NCBI RefSeq assembly: GCF_029784135.1
Contig: NC_073746.1
Location: forward strand, 75,011,542 to 75,075,541
Source of the DNA: Toxorhynchites rutilus septentrionalis
Lineage: Eukaryota; Arthropoda; Insecta; Diptera; Culicidae
Direction: 5' to 3'
DNA length: 64,000 nucleotides
The notes below the pieces were generated by a model. That model made no database searches and was not told where the DNA came from. It was given only the letters and a program-made list of their open reading frames with translations. Of the stretch, positions 55,720 through 64,000 are shown one piece after another (within the stretch, counting starts at the first letter, position 1; each line of letters begins with the position of its first letter). The translations under genes and the position numbers were made by a program.

Positions 55720-55825
55720 ATATCCGGTATCCGTAGTAGGGCACTATCCGGTATTTGGCCGGATAGCAAATATTAGCCGGATAGGCAGGATACCGGATAG
55801 CTACTGGATATCCGTTACATCTCTA
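55720..55825. repeat. CCGGATA/CCGGTAT-rich short repeat
   Basis: ATCCGGTATCCG, ATCCGGTATTTGGCCGGATA, GCCGGATAGG and ACCGGATAGC lie within about 100 bp and form overlapping inverted repeats. It may be a tiny MITE. Confidence 0.6.
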
Positions 55826-56111
55826 GTTTAAATCGAATTATGGAGAGGTATGAACACATCTTTAGGTGAATTAAATCATCCTCAAATCCTTGAATTATCA
55901 TTTAAATGATCATAGAAGAAGAAATAATTGATTTTCTATACATTTTTGTGCATATGACACTAGTAAGTTCTGAAAAACAGATTGATCAATTTCACCCCAA
56001 AGCTACATATTGAAATTTTCCAAATTAACGCTGAATTTTTTTGAACAAAAACATTCGGAAATATTCACATTTTTCTGAAAATAGTGATCAAATTGCCCCC
56101 GGTTTACGGTA

Positions 56112-57609
56112 CGATGTTTTTGCGCAAAATATTTTGCTGTTTATTTACTATAACTAATGCGAGGACCCTTAGAGCATTCCAGGGTAATTATATATGTACG
56201 ATGATTCACGACAACGAAGACGATTTTTACTACTTGTAGTTTACAACTCTTAGCATTTATATCCGTGAAAGAAATAAACACATTTTAGGAAAAAAAAGTA
56301 TTAAGGAAAAATATAAAAAAAAAAGTTCTATTTGATAGTTTATAAAGTTATCTGCAAGCAATGAAAGAATTTTTAACGAAAATTACTTCTAATTGTTTCT
56401 AATTATATTTTTTCAAAATTATTTTTAATAACTTTTTTTATGTTTTGAGAATTCAAAAAAACATTGGCAATTATTTTCTTTGGTTATTTAACGATTTAAA
56501 ACTGATTTTTTGCATAGTTATCTTCACTCGGATGATTTCTTGTGTGTTGCCGTTTCATTCCTAATATAAGAAACTTTTGTATGGGCTATAGTTTATCTAT
56601 ACTCACTTTATCACTAGTTATATTTCTTCTTCACATTAACTGTTCTAGAATCACATTGAGGGAAAACTCGAATTATGCTTAATTCAGCCAATTTCCTCGG
56701 AAAATCAACCATGAAGTGTGGAGTGCTTGGATGTTTATCTGAGAATGAAAAAATTACAAAAAAATACATTATGGAATATATGGAATTGAAGCAACATTTG
56801 CAAACTATCGAAACAACATTTACAAACTACAGCCGAAAGAAAATGCAAGTAGCATTGCCTTACACCAACAATAAAAATGGTGACTGCACACTTTACATAT
56901 GCGCAGTTTACATATGTAATCGAGTAAAATTTTGATTTTTTCCCGACAAATTTCAATGTCCGTTTTAAGTAAATTAAATTATAGTTTTAAAAACAATTTT
57001 TTTAGTAAAGGATTATTATTGTGATTGTTTTTCCTTTTTTCTTGAAAATTTAGGCAACTCCCCAAAAAGTTACTCATAGTTTGATAGTTTGGTAGGAGTT
57101 ACTTTAACCGATTTATGAAAATTCGAATTTCCGCATAGATGGAAAATCAAAAAAAAACTCCATGAAGGTAGCTATCGTGCCATATATGAAGGCGTTCAAT
57201 CCTATTTGATTCAAGATTATTTCGGATTGCATGTGTCATGCAGAACCACACACCAAGTGCATGTCGGAGCAATTAACAGCATCTCATAACATGCGAATGC
57301 TATTTGTAAGGATTATTCAAAATCAATTATCATGGGCAGCTGCGCGTGCTCGTGGTGCATGTGACAATCAGTTCTAATAACGCACAACGGAGATCGTGAA
57401 AGTAGTATAAAAAACAGTAGAATATATATAAAAAGATTCCTCATAACAACATCATATAGATATCATTGACCCCGCAAGGAAACAACAACAATACTTGCAA
57501 GTCTGGCGCATGTAATAAATATCATGCTACATGTTATTCGCATGAATCGCACCTCTAGACATCGTTCGTATAACATAAACCAACCAGCACCAAACAAGCG
57601 TTCAACATA
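56112..57609. other. AT-rich interval, no gene recognised
   Basis: The open frame 56675-56935 (86 codons) has no recognisable domain and an overlapping antisense frame. ACTTTACATATGCGCAGTTT includes a short duplicated TTTACATATG. Nothing else. Confidence 0.35.
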
Positions 57610-58440
57610 GCATGCATACAGAGCCATTCATTGGTGGCTTGAAGCAAGCGACTATGAATACAAACAGTTCTTATCATTTTGCGCTATTCTCAAAAGAAAC
57701 GCTTCTGTTGATATTACTGGCCTCCAAAAAAGTTGCATTACTTTCTCATCCTCGAGATAAGCGCAACTGCCATCCTTAGTGGAGAAAGTCTTACTACTGG
57801 CATATGAAACCAATTCACATACAAAATTCCAGAACGACATTACTTTCTTGGTGACTAAATAAACAACATATACTCAATAAACCCCGAAAGAGTTATATTG
57901 TCCCATTATGATCAAGATTAGCGCAAATGCCTTCCTTGTTGAAGGCAGTTTTGCGACTAGCACGCGAACTCAAATAACTCATAACATTCCAGCATCGCAT
58001 TCACAATTACCTAGCTTGATATTCTGATATTCCCCAAATAACTATTCGGCGCACAACCTTAACCCTTGCTTCAATGCATTGATGCAATGAAAAACAAGCG
58101 ATGTTCACTGTTTCGAATGAAGAAAACGACTGAATATTTGCCTCAGCAGAGATACATTATTCATATCCTAGCGCAAATATTCCCCTTACACTATCTCCCC
58201 TTCTTATTTTTTGTATTTATTATCACGGATGCATAATTTGCACCAACAAACAATCATCCATTCTATTAATATTAATATTTCCGGTCTCGATTAGCCTAGC
58301 TGTCATCCTTGGTGGAGATAGTTTTGCTAGTGTCATGCGAAACCAAATCACACACAAAATTCGTGAACAATTATCTTCTTGGTGAGCCGATGATAGCCTA
58401 GTTTGATGATTCCCCACCAAATTTTTATATCAAAAACTTT
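57610..58440 (-). repeat. Third copy of the 6-kb HINE-like interior, ends not found
   Basis: Runs parallel to 5.9-6.85 kb (TGGTGGCTTGAAGCAA, GAGATAAGCGCAACTGCCAT, ACCAAATCACACACAAAATT, GATGATTCCCCACCAAATTT). It is cut at about 58452 by the mariner relic. Confidence 0.6.
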
Positions 58441-58464
58441 ATTGAATGGCGTCAGACATAACAG

Positions 58465-58790
58465 TTCGGCTGAAAAGTTTATAAGGTAACACAGTGAAAT
58501 ATTTTTTTTTTGCAAAATTCTATTTTATTATTCAACATAATTGCCTTCGAGGGCTATACAGCGATTATAGCGATCTTGCAAATTATAGTGATTTTTCCTC
58601 CAAATAGGCCTCAGCTTCGGTAATCACTTCATCATCGATTTTAAATTTCTTGCCAGCGGGCATTCTCTTCAAGTTTGCGAACAGAAAATAGTCGCTAGGG
58701 GCCAGATCTGGAGAATACGGTGGATGCGGCAGCAATACGCAGCCCAATTCACACAATTTTGCCATCGTTTTCATGGAGTTGTGATTTTTG
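58465..58790 (-). pseudogene. mariner transposase relic, C-terminal end
   Basis: The minus-strand reading is MKTMAKLCELGC, then LLPHPPYSPDLAPSDYFLFA, NLKRMPAGKKFKIDDEVITE, AEAYLEEKSL, and further on a degraded RYNRCIALEGNYV-like end near 58545. PPYSPDLAPSDYFLF carries the third catalytic Asp of DD34D mariners. The remainder of the enzyme is absent. A T run and GTTCGGCTGAAAAGTTTATA (58461) mark the probable element end. It is a different relic from the one at 4.7 kb. Confidence 0.85.
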
Positions 58791-58899
58791 ATTTTTTTTC
58801 ACAATAACAAAAGTTGCTTCACTCTCAATGCCGTAACTCACGAACCAATCGACTGATTGCGGTCAAACAAACAAGCGGTGGTCATTGCTTCGTATCTAG

Positions 58900-59245
58900 A
58901 ACGATACTGAAAGTTTGCCTCAGCGAGATCCAATATTTATGCTCTAGGCAAATATTCCCCCTTCGTTCTTCTTCTTCTCTTTTTTGTTCACGGAGACTTT
59001 AAATCACTCCCCTTCGTTGATCGCCGATAAGTTGCTCGTTATAGACGGCATGGGTATGGAAGCTCACAAATGTCAAATGTATTGGAAAATGGAAATGCTT
59101 CTAGTTTTCATCAATTTACACTGTTTACACAACAGGGGATTGTAATATATAGCATAAAAAAAACAAATCTTAGGGAATTTCCGATTCGTTTGGTATATAA
59201 ATCGTCAAAATCCGTTCGCGGCAAAAATAGTTATTAAAATTTTAA
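58900..59245 (-). repeat. Inverted copy of 54.4-54.75 kb
   Basis: Shared text: CCCCTTCGTTGATCGCCGAT/TTACTTATTGACGAGCAACG-type, GATTCGTTTGGTATATAAAT and GGCAAAAATAGTTATTAA. It is the 5' part of a palindromic-end element with its terminus lost. Confidence 0.6.
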
Positions 59246-59291
59246 AATCGTAACCTCGAAATGATAAGTTTGTTTGAAGAATTACATCGTT

Positions 59292-59330
59292 AAACTCTTT
59301 GGAAATGATTTCGTGGTCCTGAAAAGGGAC
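59292..59330 (-). terminator. Histone-type stem-loop and downstream element in repeat
   Basis: GTCCCTTTTCAGGACC on the minus strand, one non-canonical pair (C-A side change), with CAAAGAG 14-16 bases beyond. Confidence 0.7.
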
Positions 59331-59397
59331 GTTTTGTTTGGCTGTTGGATATTGTTTGTTCACTCCACCAGTGTTTATAACCGAGTGATGATGACAG

Positions 59398-59650
59398 GTG
59401 CACCCGTGACCGAGTGGTTAGCGTCTCACATTATAATGCCGGGTGTTCGTGTTCGATTCCCGTTCTGGCCGGGCGATTTTTCGTCAGAGAAATTTCCTTC
59501 GACTTGCACTGTGATCACGCGTATTCTAGAGCTTGCCACTTGGAATACATTCAAGGCGTGTTATTTGGCTTAACAAATCTCAAGTAAGTATTAACAAATG
59601 TCGTTGAGACGCCAAAAGTTCCTCAGGGAACGTTAACACCATTCAAGAAA
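59398..59650 (+). mobile_element. tRNA-derived SINE, full length
   Basis: GTGCACCCGTGACCGAGTGG carries the A box, GTTCGATTCCC the B box with one change (GTGTTCGATTCC). The body and a short AAGAAA end follow. GATGATGACAG flanks both sides (59387-59397 and 59651-59661). The empty site is at about 14750 on the other strand. Confidence 0.9.
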
Positions 59651-59775
59651 GATGATGACAGAAGGATGGTGATAAGTCGTTGGATGGTGCGTATCACGAT
59701 AGAAGATGCCAGAGTGGAATGAGATATATCTGTGACCCTGGATGAGATGGCTCCTGTGTTGTGTATGGAAACACT

Positions 59776-59957
59776 TTTCGAGTGAACGAATAATACCCAG
59801 CAACCAAACAAAACGACCCTTTTCAGGGCCACTAAATCATTATCAAAGAGTTTAACGATGTAATACTTCAAACATATCCAAAATCAGCATGTAACAGATA
59901 GCCTGACGGAATCCTACATCAACTATGTGGTCGTGACTCGGACACCACCCTCCTGTG
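59776..59957 (+). mobile_element. Histone-cassette element 3' end (plus orientation)
   Basis: GACCCTTTTCAGGGCC (59815-59830), CAAAGAG (59844-59850), ATCCTACATCAACTATGTGG, a hairpin (GTGACTCGGACAC) and CACCCTCCTGTGA. It lies back to back with the minus-oriented copy, which gives a near-palindromic 0.7-kb structure. Confidence 0.7.
59815..59850 (+). terminator. Histone-type stem-loop and downstream element in repeat
   Basis: GACCCTTTTCAGGGCC has five of six stem pairs and the TTTTCA loop context. CAAAGAG lies 13 bases downstream. Confidence 0.75.
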
Positions 59958-60110
59958 ATTTTTATTTCAAATTTTTATCTCGAAGCTATTGATAATGGCG
60001 TGCAAAAAACTTTAAAGTACGTTTCTTACCATAGATCCTGTGGAAAACCACATAAGGGTTCAAAAATATATCCGAAATTTCATACAGGCAAACCTTTTTT
60101 TGTGCGGGGG
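59958..60110. repeat. Relic of the 28.6/33.7-kb inverted repeat family
   Basis: TTTTTATCTCGAAGCTATTG, ATGGCGTGCAAAAAAC and a TACGTTTCTTACCATAGATC phrase match 28680-28760 in reverse. Confidence 0.6.
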
Positions 60111-63100
60111 ATAGGGACCGCAAAAAAAATCACATTAAAAAATCATGCGAAACTTCACCAATAGCTTTAAAAAATCGTGTTCAGTGCACAATTTGAAAAA
60201 AAAATTCTGTGCGGTAGATAGGGACCGCATAAAAAAAGTTTCCCCCAAGAAAATAACTGAAATCCACGCCGTTCACCATTCAATTTCCTTTTGTTTCCCT
60301 GCTTTGCGATGGGACAGTTTGCCTTTTCATTTGTGCCTGGCTGTTTTGTGCTTTCAGTTGCATGTCGAAACTTGTGGCTGTTAGAAATCATGGCGCAACT
60401 TAGAGCATTCCATGTAAGGATGGGAATTATTTGAGAAGTGGATAATTTAGACGCAAACATGTTTTATTTGCCCTGAAATGCATATAATACATCGAAAAAA
60501 AACTAAATAGACGATAACTTCGTCATATACCGCACAAGAACAGAAAATCGCCAAAAAAAACCGCACAAAAACACGTTTTCCTGTATTTGGTACCTTATAC
60601 AATATTTCCATAAAATTTTTAAAAATTAAAAATTTAGGACTTGTTTTACTTCCTTCCCTAACCAGGCGTGTTTAATATTTTACAAAAAAAAAACACAACA
60701 CTACCACTTTTCATGTAGATCTGAGAACCACTATATCAGTTTGGCATGGAATGGCTGCATACATTTAATTGCAGTGTCTTAAACAAACCAATTTGTCAGC
60801 AGATCAAGGTTGTATAATTGCTAATGTGATCCAATAGAAATAAGGGAGAATGATGGAAATTTTATGTAGAATAAATATACATTGTTTGTTTTTTTTTCGC
60901 ATTAACGTTTCTTATGCTAGTACACATCCTCATATAATTGTAATCCTTTAAGGTGATGTCGACACCAACTTTGTCTAAAACCTGAACGAATCCAAACACA
61001 ATTCCAAGCTTACTCTAATTCTAGTACGTATATTTCGCCTTCGACATGACAATATGCTCATAGCCTTCAAATTGGCGCCAGCACACTTTTTTTTTCCTTT
61101 TTTTCCTTCTAGCTCTTCAGGGCGCAGACTGACAGCTCCCGCGTAGGTCCCGAGGCCCCTGCTGTAATTGTAAACCCAAATCAAGTAAACCAACAGCTCC
61201 ATCTCAAATCCGTAACACGCGAGCGACGAAATCCAGCTGGAAAACCGCAAATGTTAAATCAAATTAAGCCCGACGACAGCGGCAGCATCGGCCACGGAGG
61301 GGACAAAAACAAACCATTCCCCGGTAAAGCCACCTTCGACAGCAGCGCCGTATATCATCCACAATCCAACGAGGCACGAGATCTGACTTTTCACCTCGTA
61401 TCCAAAACGCTTCGTCGCGTCGTAAAGATCGGTTTTATGTTCACGCATCGCGCGGCCCGTTCTCCTCCCCCGCGTAGTGCATCGAGGCGAAAAGAACGGG
61501 GAACAAAAAAAGAGCATACAGTGTGCCGCATTAGATCCGGATCTGGAGGGCAGAATCTTTGATCGGGGTTTGTTCTGGACTCTTCGATCGACAAGCGTCT
61601 TAGAGAGAGCAGAGCAGAGCCCAGAAGAACGAAAACTGCAGTAAACATCAGGCAGGGATCTTGTAAGCTATAAAATTTACAAATGTTTTATAGTGTCGCA
61701 CCTTCCTTCGATGCACGGCGCAATATGTGACCGGGATATGGCCAAGTGTGTGCACACGACGCAGAATCTTGGCCCCATCGAGTCAGATTTCGCTGCTGCT
61801 GCCATCCAGCGACAACACTTCAAGGTGTACATAATCTCAGAATTTATTCCCGTCGTAATGTAACTTGTCACTTCGAACACATTGAGTCATACACGGATAA
61901 AATACGACACGTCTGGCCCAAAATCCCGGGACGACGAGGAATCAACTCGTAAATAATTGCTTGTTGTTTCGTCTGAAAAACGCAACTTCCGAAAGAAGAA
62001 AAAAAATCCCGCCATCATAAGTTCATCCCAAAAAAACCCTTACTCAAAATCGATATCGCTTAAATTGGCATTGGAATCCCCTTCCGAGGCTGAAGCATAC
62101 CGGGAAGGAACTATGCCACCCAGCGGTTGGAAATAAAAATCATTTTTTATTTCTATTTTCCCAGAAATAAATAACAGCCCGATGTTCAACAAGGGAATTA
62201 GCCGTGTCTTCGGAGAGCGCTCACCGGTTAAATAGATCGTTCCCCCGTTTTCCAAGCAATTGCCGGTGACGACTTCCTTGGTGCCGATCGCCCCGTCATA
62301 ACTTAACTCACTCTCGGAAGAGTTGAGGAGTTCGGGAAATCGTTCGAATCCATCTTCCGCGCCGGGAGAATATACGTCTGGGAATTACCGGCGACGAAAA
62401 TTGCTGGAGGCAGTATGCGCGAGAGAGAGCGGGAGAGATTGAGCCAAAAGTGACACATCGAGCACCGGGTTATTGATGATCCGCCGTAAATCGTCATCTT
62501 TATGATATTTCGTCACTGCCGGCGATGTTTGTGTTGTTTTGGAAGATAAATGACCGAACGCCGTGTCGTTGGCTGGGATTGCCCGATTGGTTTCTAGGGA
62601 GCATATTTCCGTAGGGGAGTTCGTCGATTGATTGTAACATGGTGTGGAACATCGGGAAAGAAAACAAAAACAGATATATTACGAAGAGTTTTAGATTTAA
62701 CGTTAACAAGACTACTACACTTAACTATTGTGAACATTAAAAATGTGAATAATTATCAAATGTTCTAATTGCTTAGCCAGAAATAAGTATAAAAATACCT
62801 ATTGTATCACTCAACTTTTCAATAGAATATTTCTTTTTATAAACTTCTAAGTTTTCTTGAGATCGTCCTAATGAAAAATAGTAGCAAAAATATTCTTTAG
62901 ATACACTAGAACCTCGATTATCCTCGAAAGCGAGATCCATAGTGATTATATAGGCATTCACGAAATTTGTAAGGGAGTGGTAGGCTTTTGGTCTTTGGTC
63001 ATGGCCGTGGCTTCCACATCATCTGACCACGATCTTACAGACGGATACTTTAATGATTTCTGTATTGTTGAATTATAGTGAAATATCTTTTCTCTTGTTT

Positions 63101-63607
63101 GTACCTAACAATTCCAATGCCTAGCCGAGGTGACGCAATCCGAGTCGGCCGCCGACCCGCCGTCGGAAGCGGCGGCCTCTCGCAAGCAAACCTGTGTTCC
63201 AACGATTGCCCGGTTTGTTTGAAACATAGGATACGATCCCTTAGTCAGGACGGCATACGTTTACCTGATGCATTACGTTTGCCCGGTTAATTATGCATGT
63301 CATGTATTTTGACCTCAGAATAAATTTTATTGCGAAACAATAAATTTATCATCCAAATTGCCCTTCAGTGCCAGTGCCAAAATTGTCAGCTTTCTTTTAA
63401 GTAAACGGGCTGCGTCATCCATATGAATGAATAAACTTCATAATACGTCATAAAACTGCATTCTTTCATTTTTCATTGTTTTGAAAAGGATTTTTTTTAT
63501 GAGAACGAACGTACGAGACAAAAATGATCTTCATATAACACTGATCAGAAATAAAAAAAACAAATACTTCCTAATAACAAAATTTACGTATTATTCGAAT
63601 ATATCCT
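60111..63607. other. Low-copy-looking sequence, no gene recognised
   Basis: 60111-60990 is AT-rich (short match to 40230-40275 at 60722-60768). From 61000 to 62700 the GC content rises and no window repeat recurs. Frames of 60-100 codons occur on both strands without known domains. A GC-rich island at 63120-63290 (CGGCCGCCGACCCGCC, then AAGCGGCGGCC) stands out from AT-rich flanks. Confidence 0.4.
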
Positions 63608-63875
63608 TCTTTCGGGTAAGTGTCGCATTCGGGTAGATGTTACATTAGGGTAATTGTTATATTCGGGAAACTGTCGCATTCGGGTAAATGTCACATTTGG
63701 GCAGTTGTTACATTCGGTTAATTGTCGCATTCGGGTAAGTGCCTGTTCGGGTAAATGTTACATTCGAGTAGCTGTCGCATTCGGGTATTTGTTACATTCG
63801 GGAGAGTGGAATTCGGGTGAATGTCTTTCGGGTGAGTGGGTTTCGGGTAAATGTGACACAATCCACCACTATATG
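63608..63875 (+). repeat. Minisatellite of a 16-18-bp ATTCGGGTAAATGTYRC unit
   Basis: About fourteen diverged copies of TTCGGGTAA(A/G)TGT(C/T)(G/A)CA occur in tandem. Some are truncated. It is followed by one more TTTCGGGTGAATGGGACC near 63936. Confidence 0.9.
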
Positions 63876-64000
63876 TCAAAATTTGTTGAATTGAAAGAGT
63901 TTTCCAATAAAAATAAATTTTTAAATATCAAAAGTGTTTCGGGTGAATGGGACCCAACCATAGTGGTGCGATGTTGTTCTCTTGAAAATGGAGATATGAA

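Larger units (their letters stand above)
53296..56111. mobile_element. TIR element with TA ends, split by a palindromic-end element
   Basis: The left end TACCGTCATCCGGGGGCAAA, then TTGATCACCGGGGTGAAATT, and the right end, inverted (TACCGTAAACCGGGGGCAAT), are joined by a second inverted block (GGGGTGAAATTGATCAATC at about 53315 and about 55985 in reverse). TA at each end may be the target duplication. The nested element at 54376-55693 accounts for nearly half the length. No transposase was recognised. Confidence 0.65.
59246..59775 (-). mobile_element. Histone-cassette element (minus orientation), split by a SINE
   Basis: The minus-strand sequence is collinear with 14640-14870: CATACACAACACAGGAG to CCTTCTGTCATCATC, then the SINE, then ACTGGTGGAGTGAACAAACA, the stem-loop GTCCCTTTTCAGGACC (59315-59330) and CCAAAGAGTTTAACGATG. 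The 3' end beyond 59246 is lost. Confidence 0.7.

Noticed and set aside
63608..63875. Telomeric or subtelomeric repeat
   Set aside because: Units are variable 16-18-mers in a short array and do not resemble arthropod TTAGG telomeres.

Overview
The window looks like intergenic or intronic DNA from a large, repeat-rich insect genome, most likely a culicine mosquito. The evidence is AT-rich sequence, Jockey-, RTE- and I/Loner-type LINEs, Tc1/mariner, pogo, hAT and piggyBac relics, and a tRNA-derived SINE. The species assignment is inference. No intact host protein-coding gene was recognised. Almost every recognisable coding stretch is a transposon remnant or a degenerate histone gene.

Layout. 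1-3.2 kb: decayed Jockey-type LINE. 3.2-4.6 kb: relic of a histone cluster, with H2A and H2B pseudogenes facing each other and their 3' stem-loops between them. 4.7-5.2 kb: mariner relic. 5.5-7.65 kb: nested short elements. 7.65-10.3 kb: ordinary low-copy-looking DNA. 10.3-12.2 kb: minisatellite-bearing element split by a hAT-like element. 13.2-16.4 kb: inverted-repeat block with a LINE 3' end, a Tc1 relic and a SINE. 17.7-20.2 kb: a near-complete but frameshifted mariner-superfamily element and a long TA tract. 20.4-23.2 kb: more minisatellite elements and degenerate repeats. 23.2-25.3 kb: low-copy-looking DNA. 25.7-29.5 kb: pogo-type transposase split by a SINE that is itself split by another element. 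31.3-33.7 kb: a three-level nest (piggyBac-like MITE, hAT-like element, LINE 3' UTR). 34-36.5 kb: inverted repeat around low-copy-looking DNA. 37.1-40.2 kb: Tc1 relic split by a MITE, then a TIR element. 40.3-43.3 kb: low-copy-looking DNA. 43.3-45.4 kb: the largest minisatellite element and a SINE. 46.9-50.3 kb: full-length RTE element with 14-bp target duplications. 50.5-56.1 kb: TIR elements with nested insertions. 57.6-60 kb: mosaic with mariner and histone-3'-end repeats. 60-63.6 kb: low-copy-looking DNA. 63.6-63.9 kb: minisatellite.

The most interesting pattern is a set of about a dozen short elements. They share a near-palindromic 5' end (TTTTGACGTRGRMYTACGTC) and an inverted copy of it near the 3' end, followed by a small hairpin. 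They insert into T runs and carry unrelated cargo: a 93-95-bp minisatellite, tRNA-SINE neighbours, or a histone mRNA 3'-processing cassette (stem-loop GGCCCTTTTCAGGGCC plus a CAAAGAG downstream element). The architecture is what is known for non-autonomous Helentron-type Helitrons (HINE/DINE-1-like), and the histone cassette looks like captured host sequence. Several insertions in the window can be dated relative to each other because paralogous empty sites are also present.
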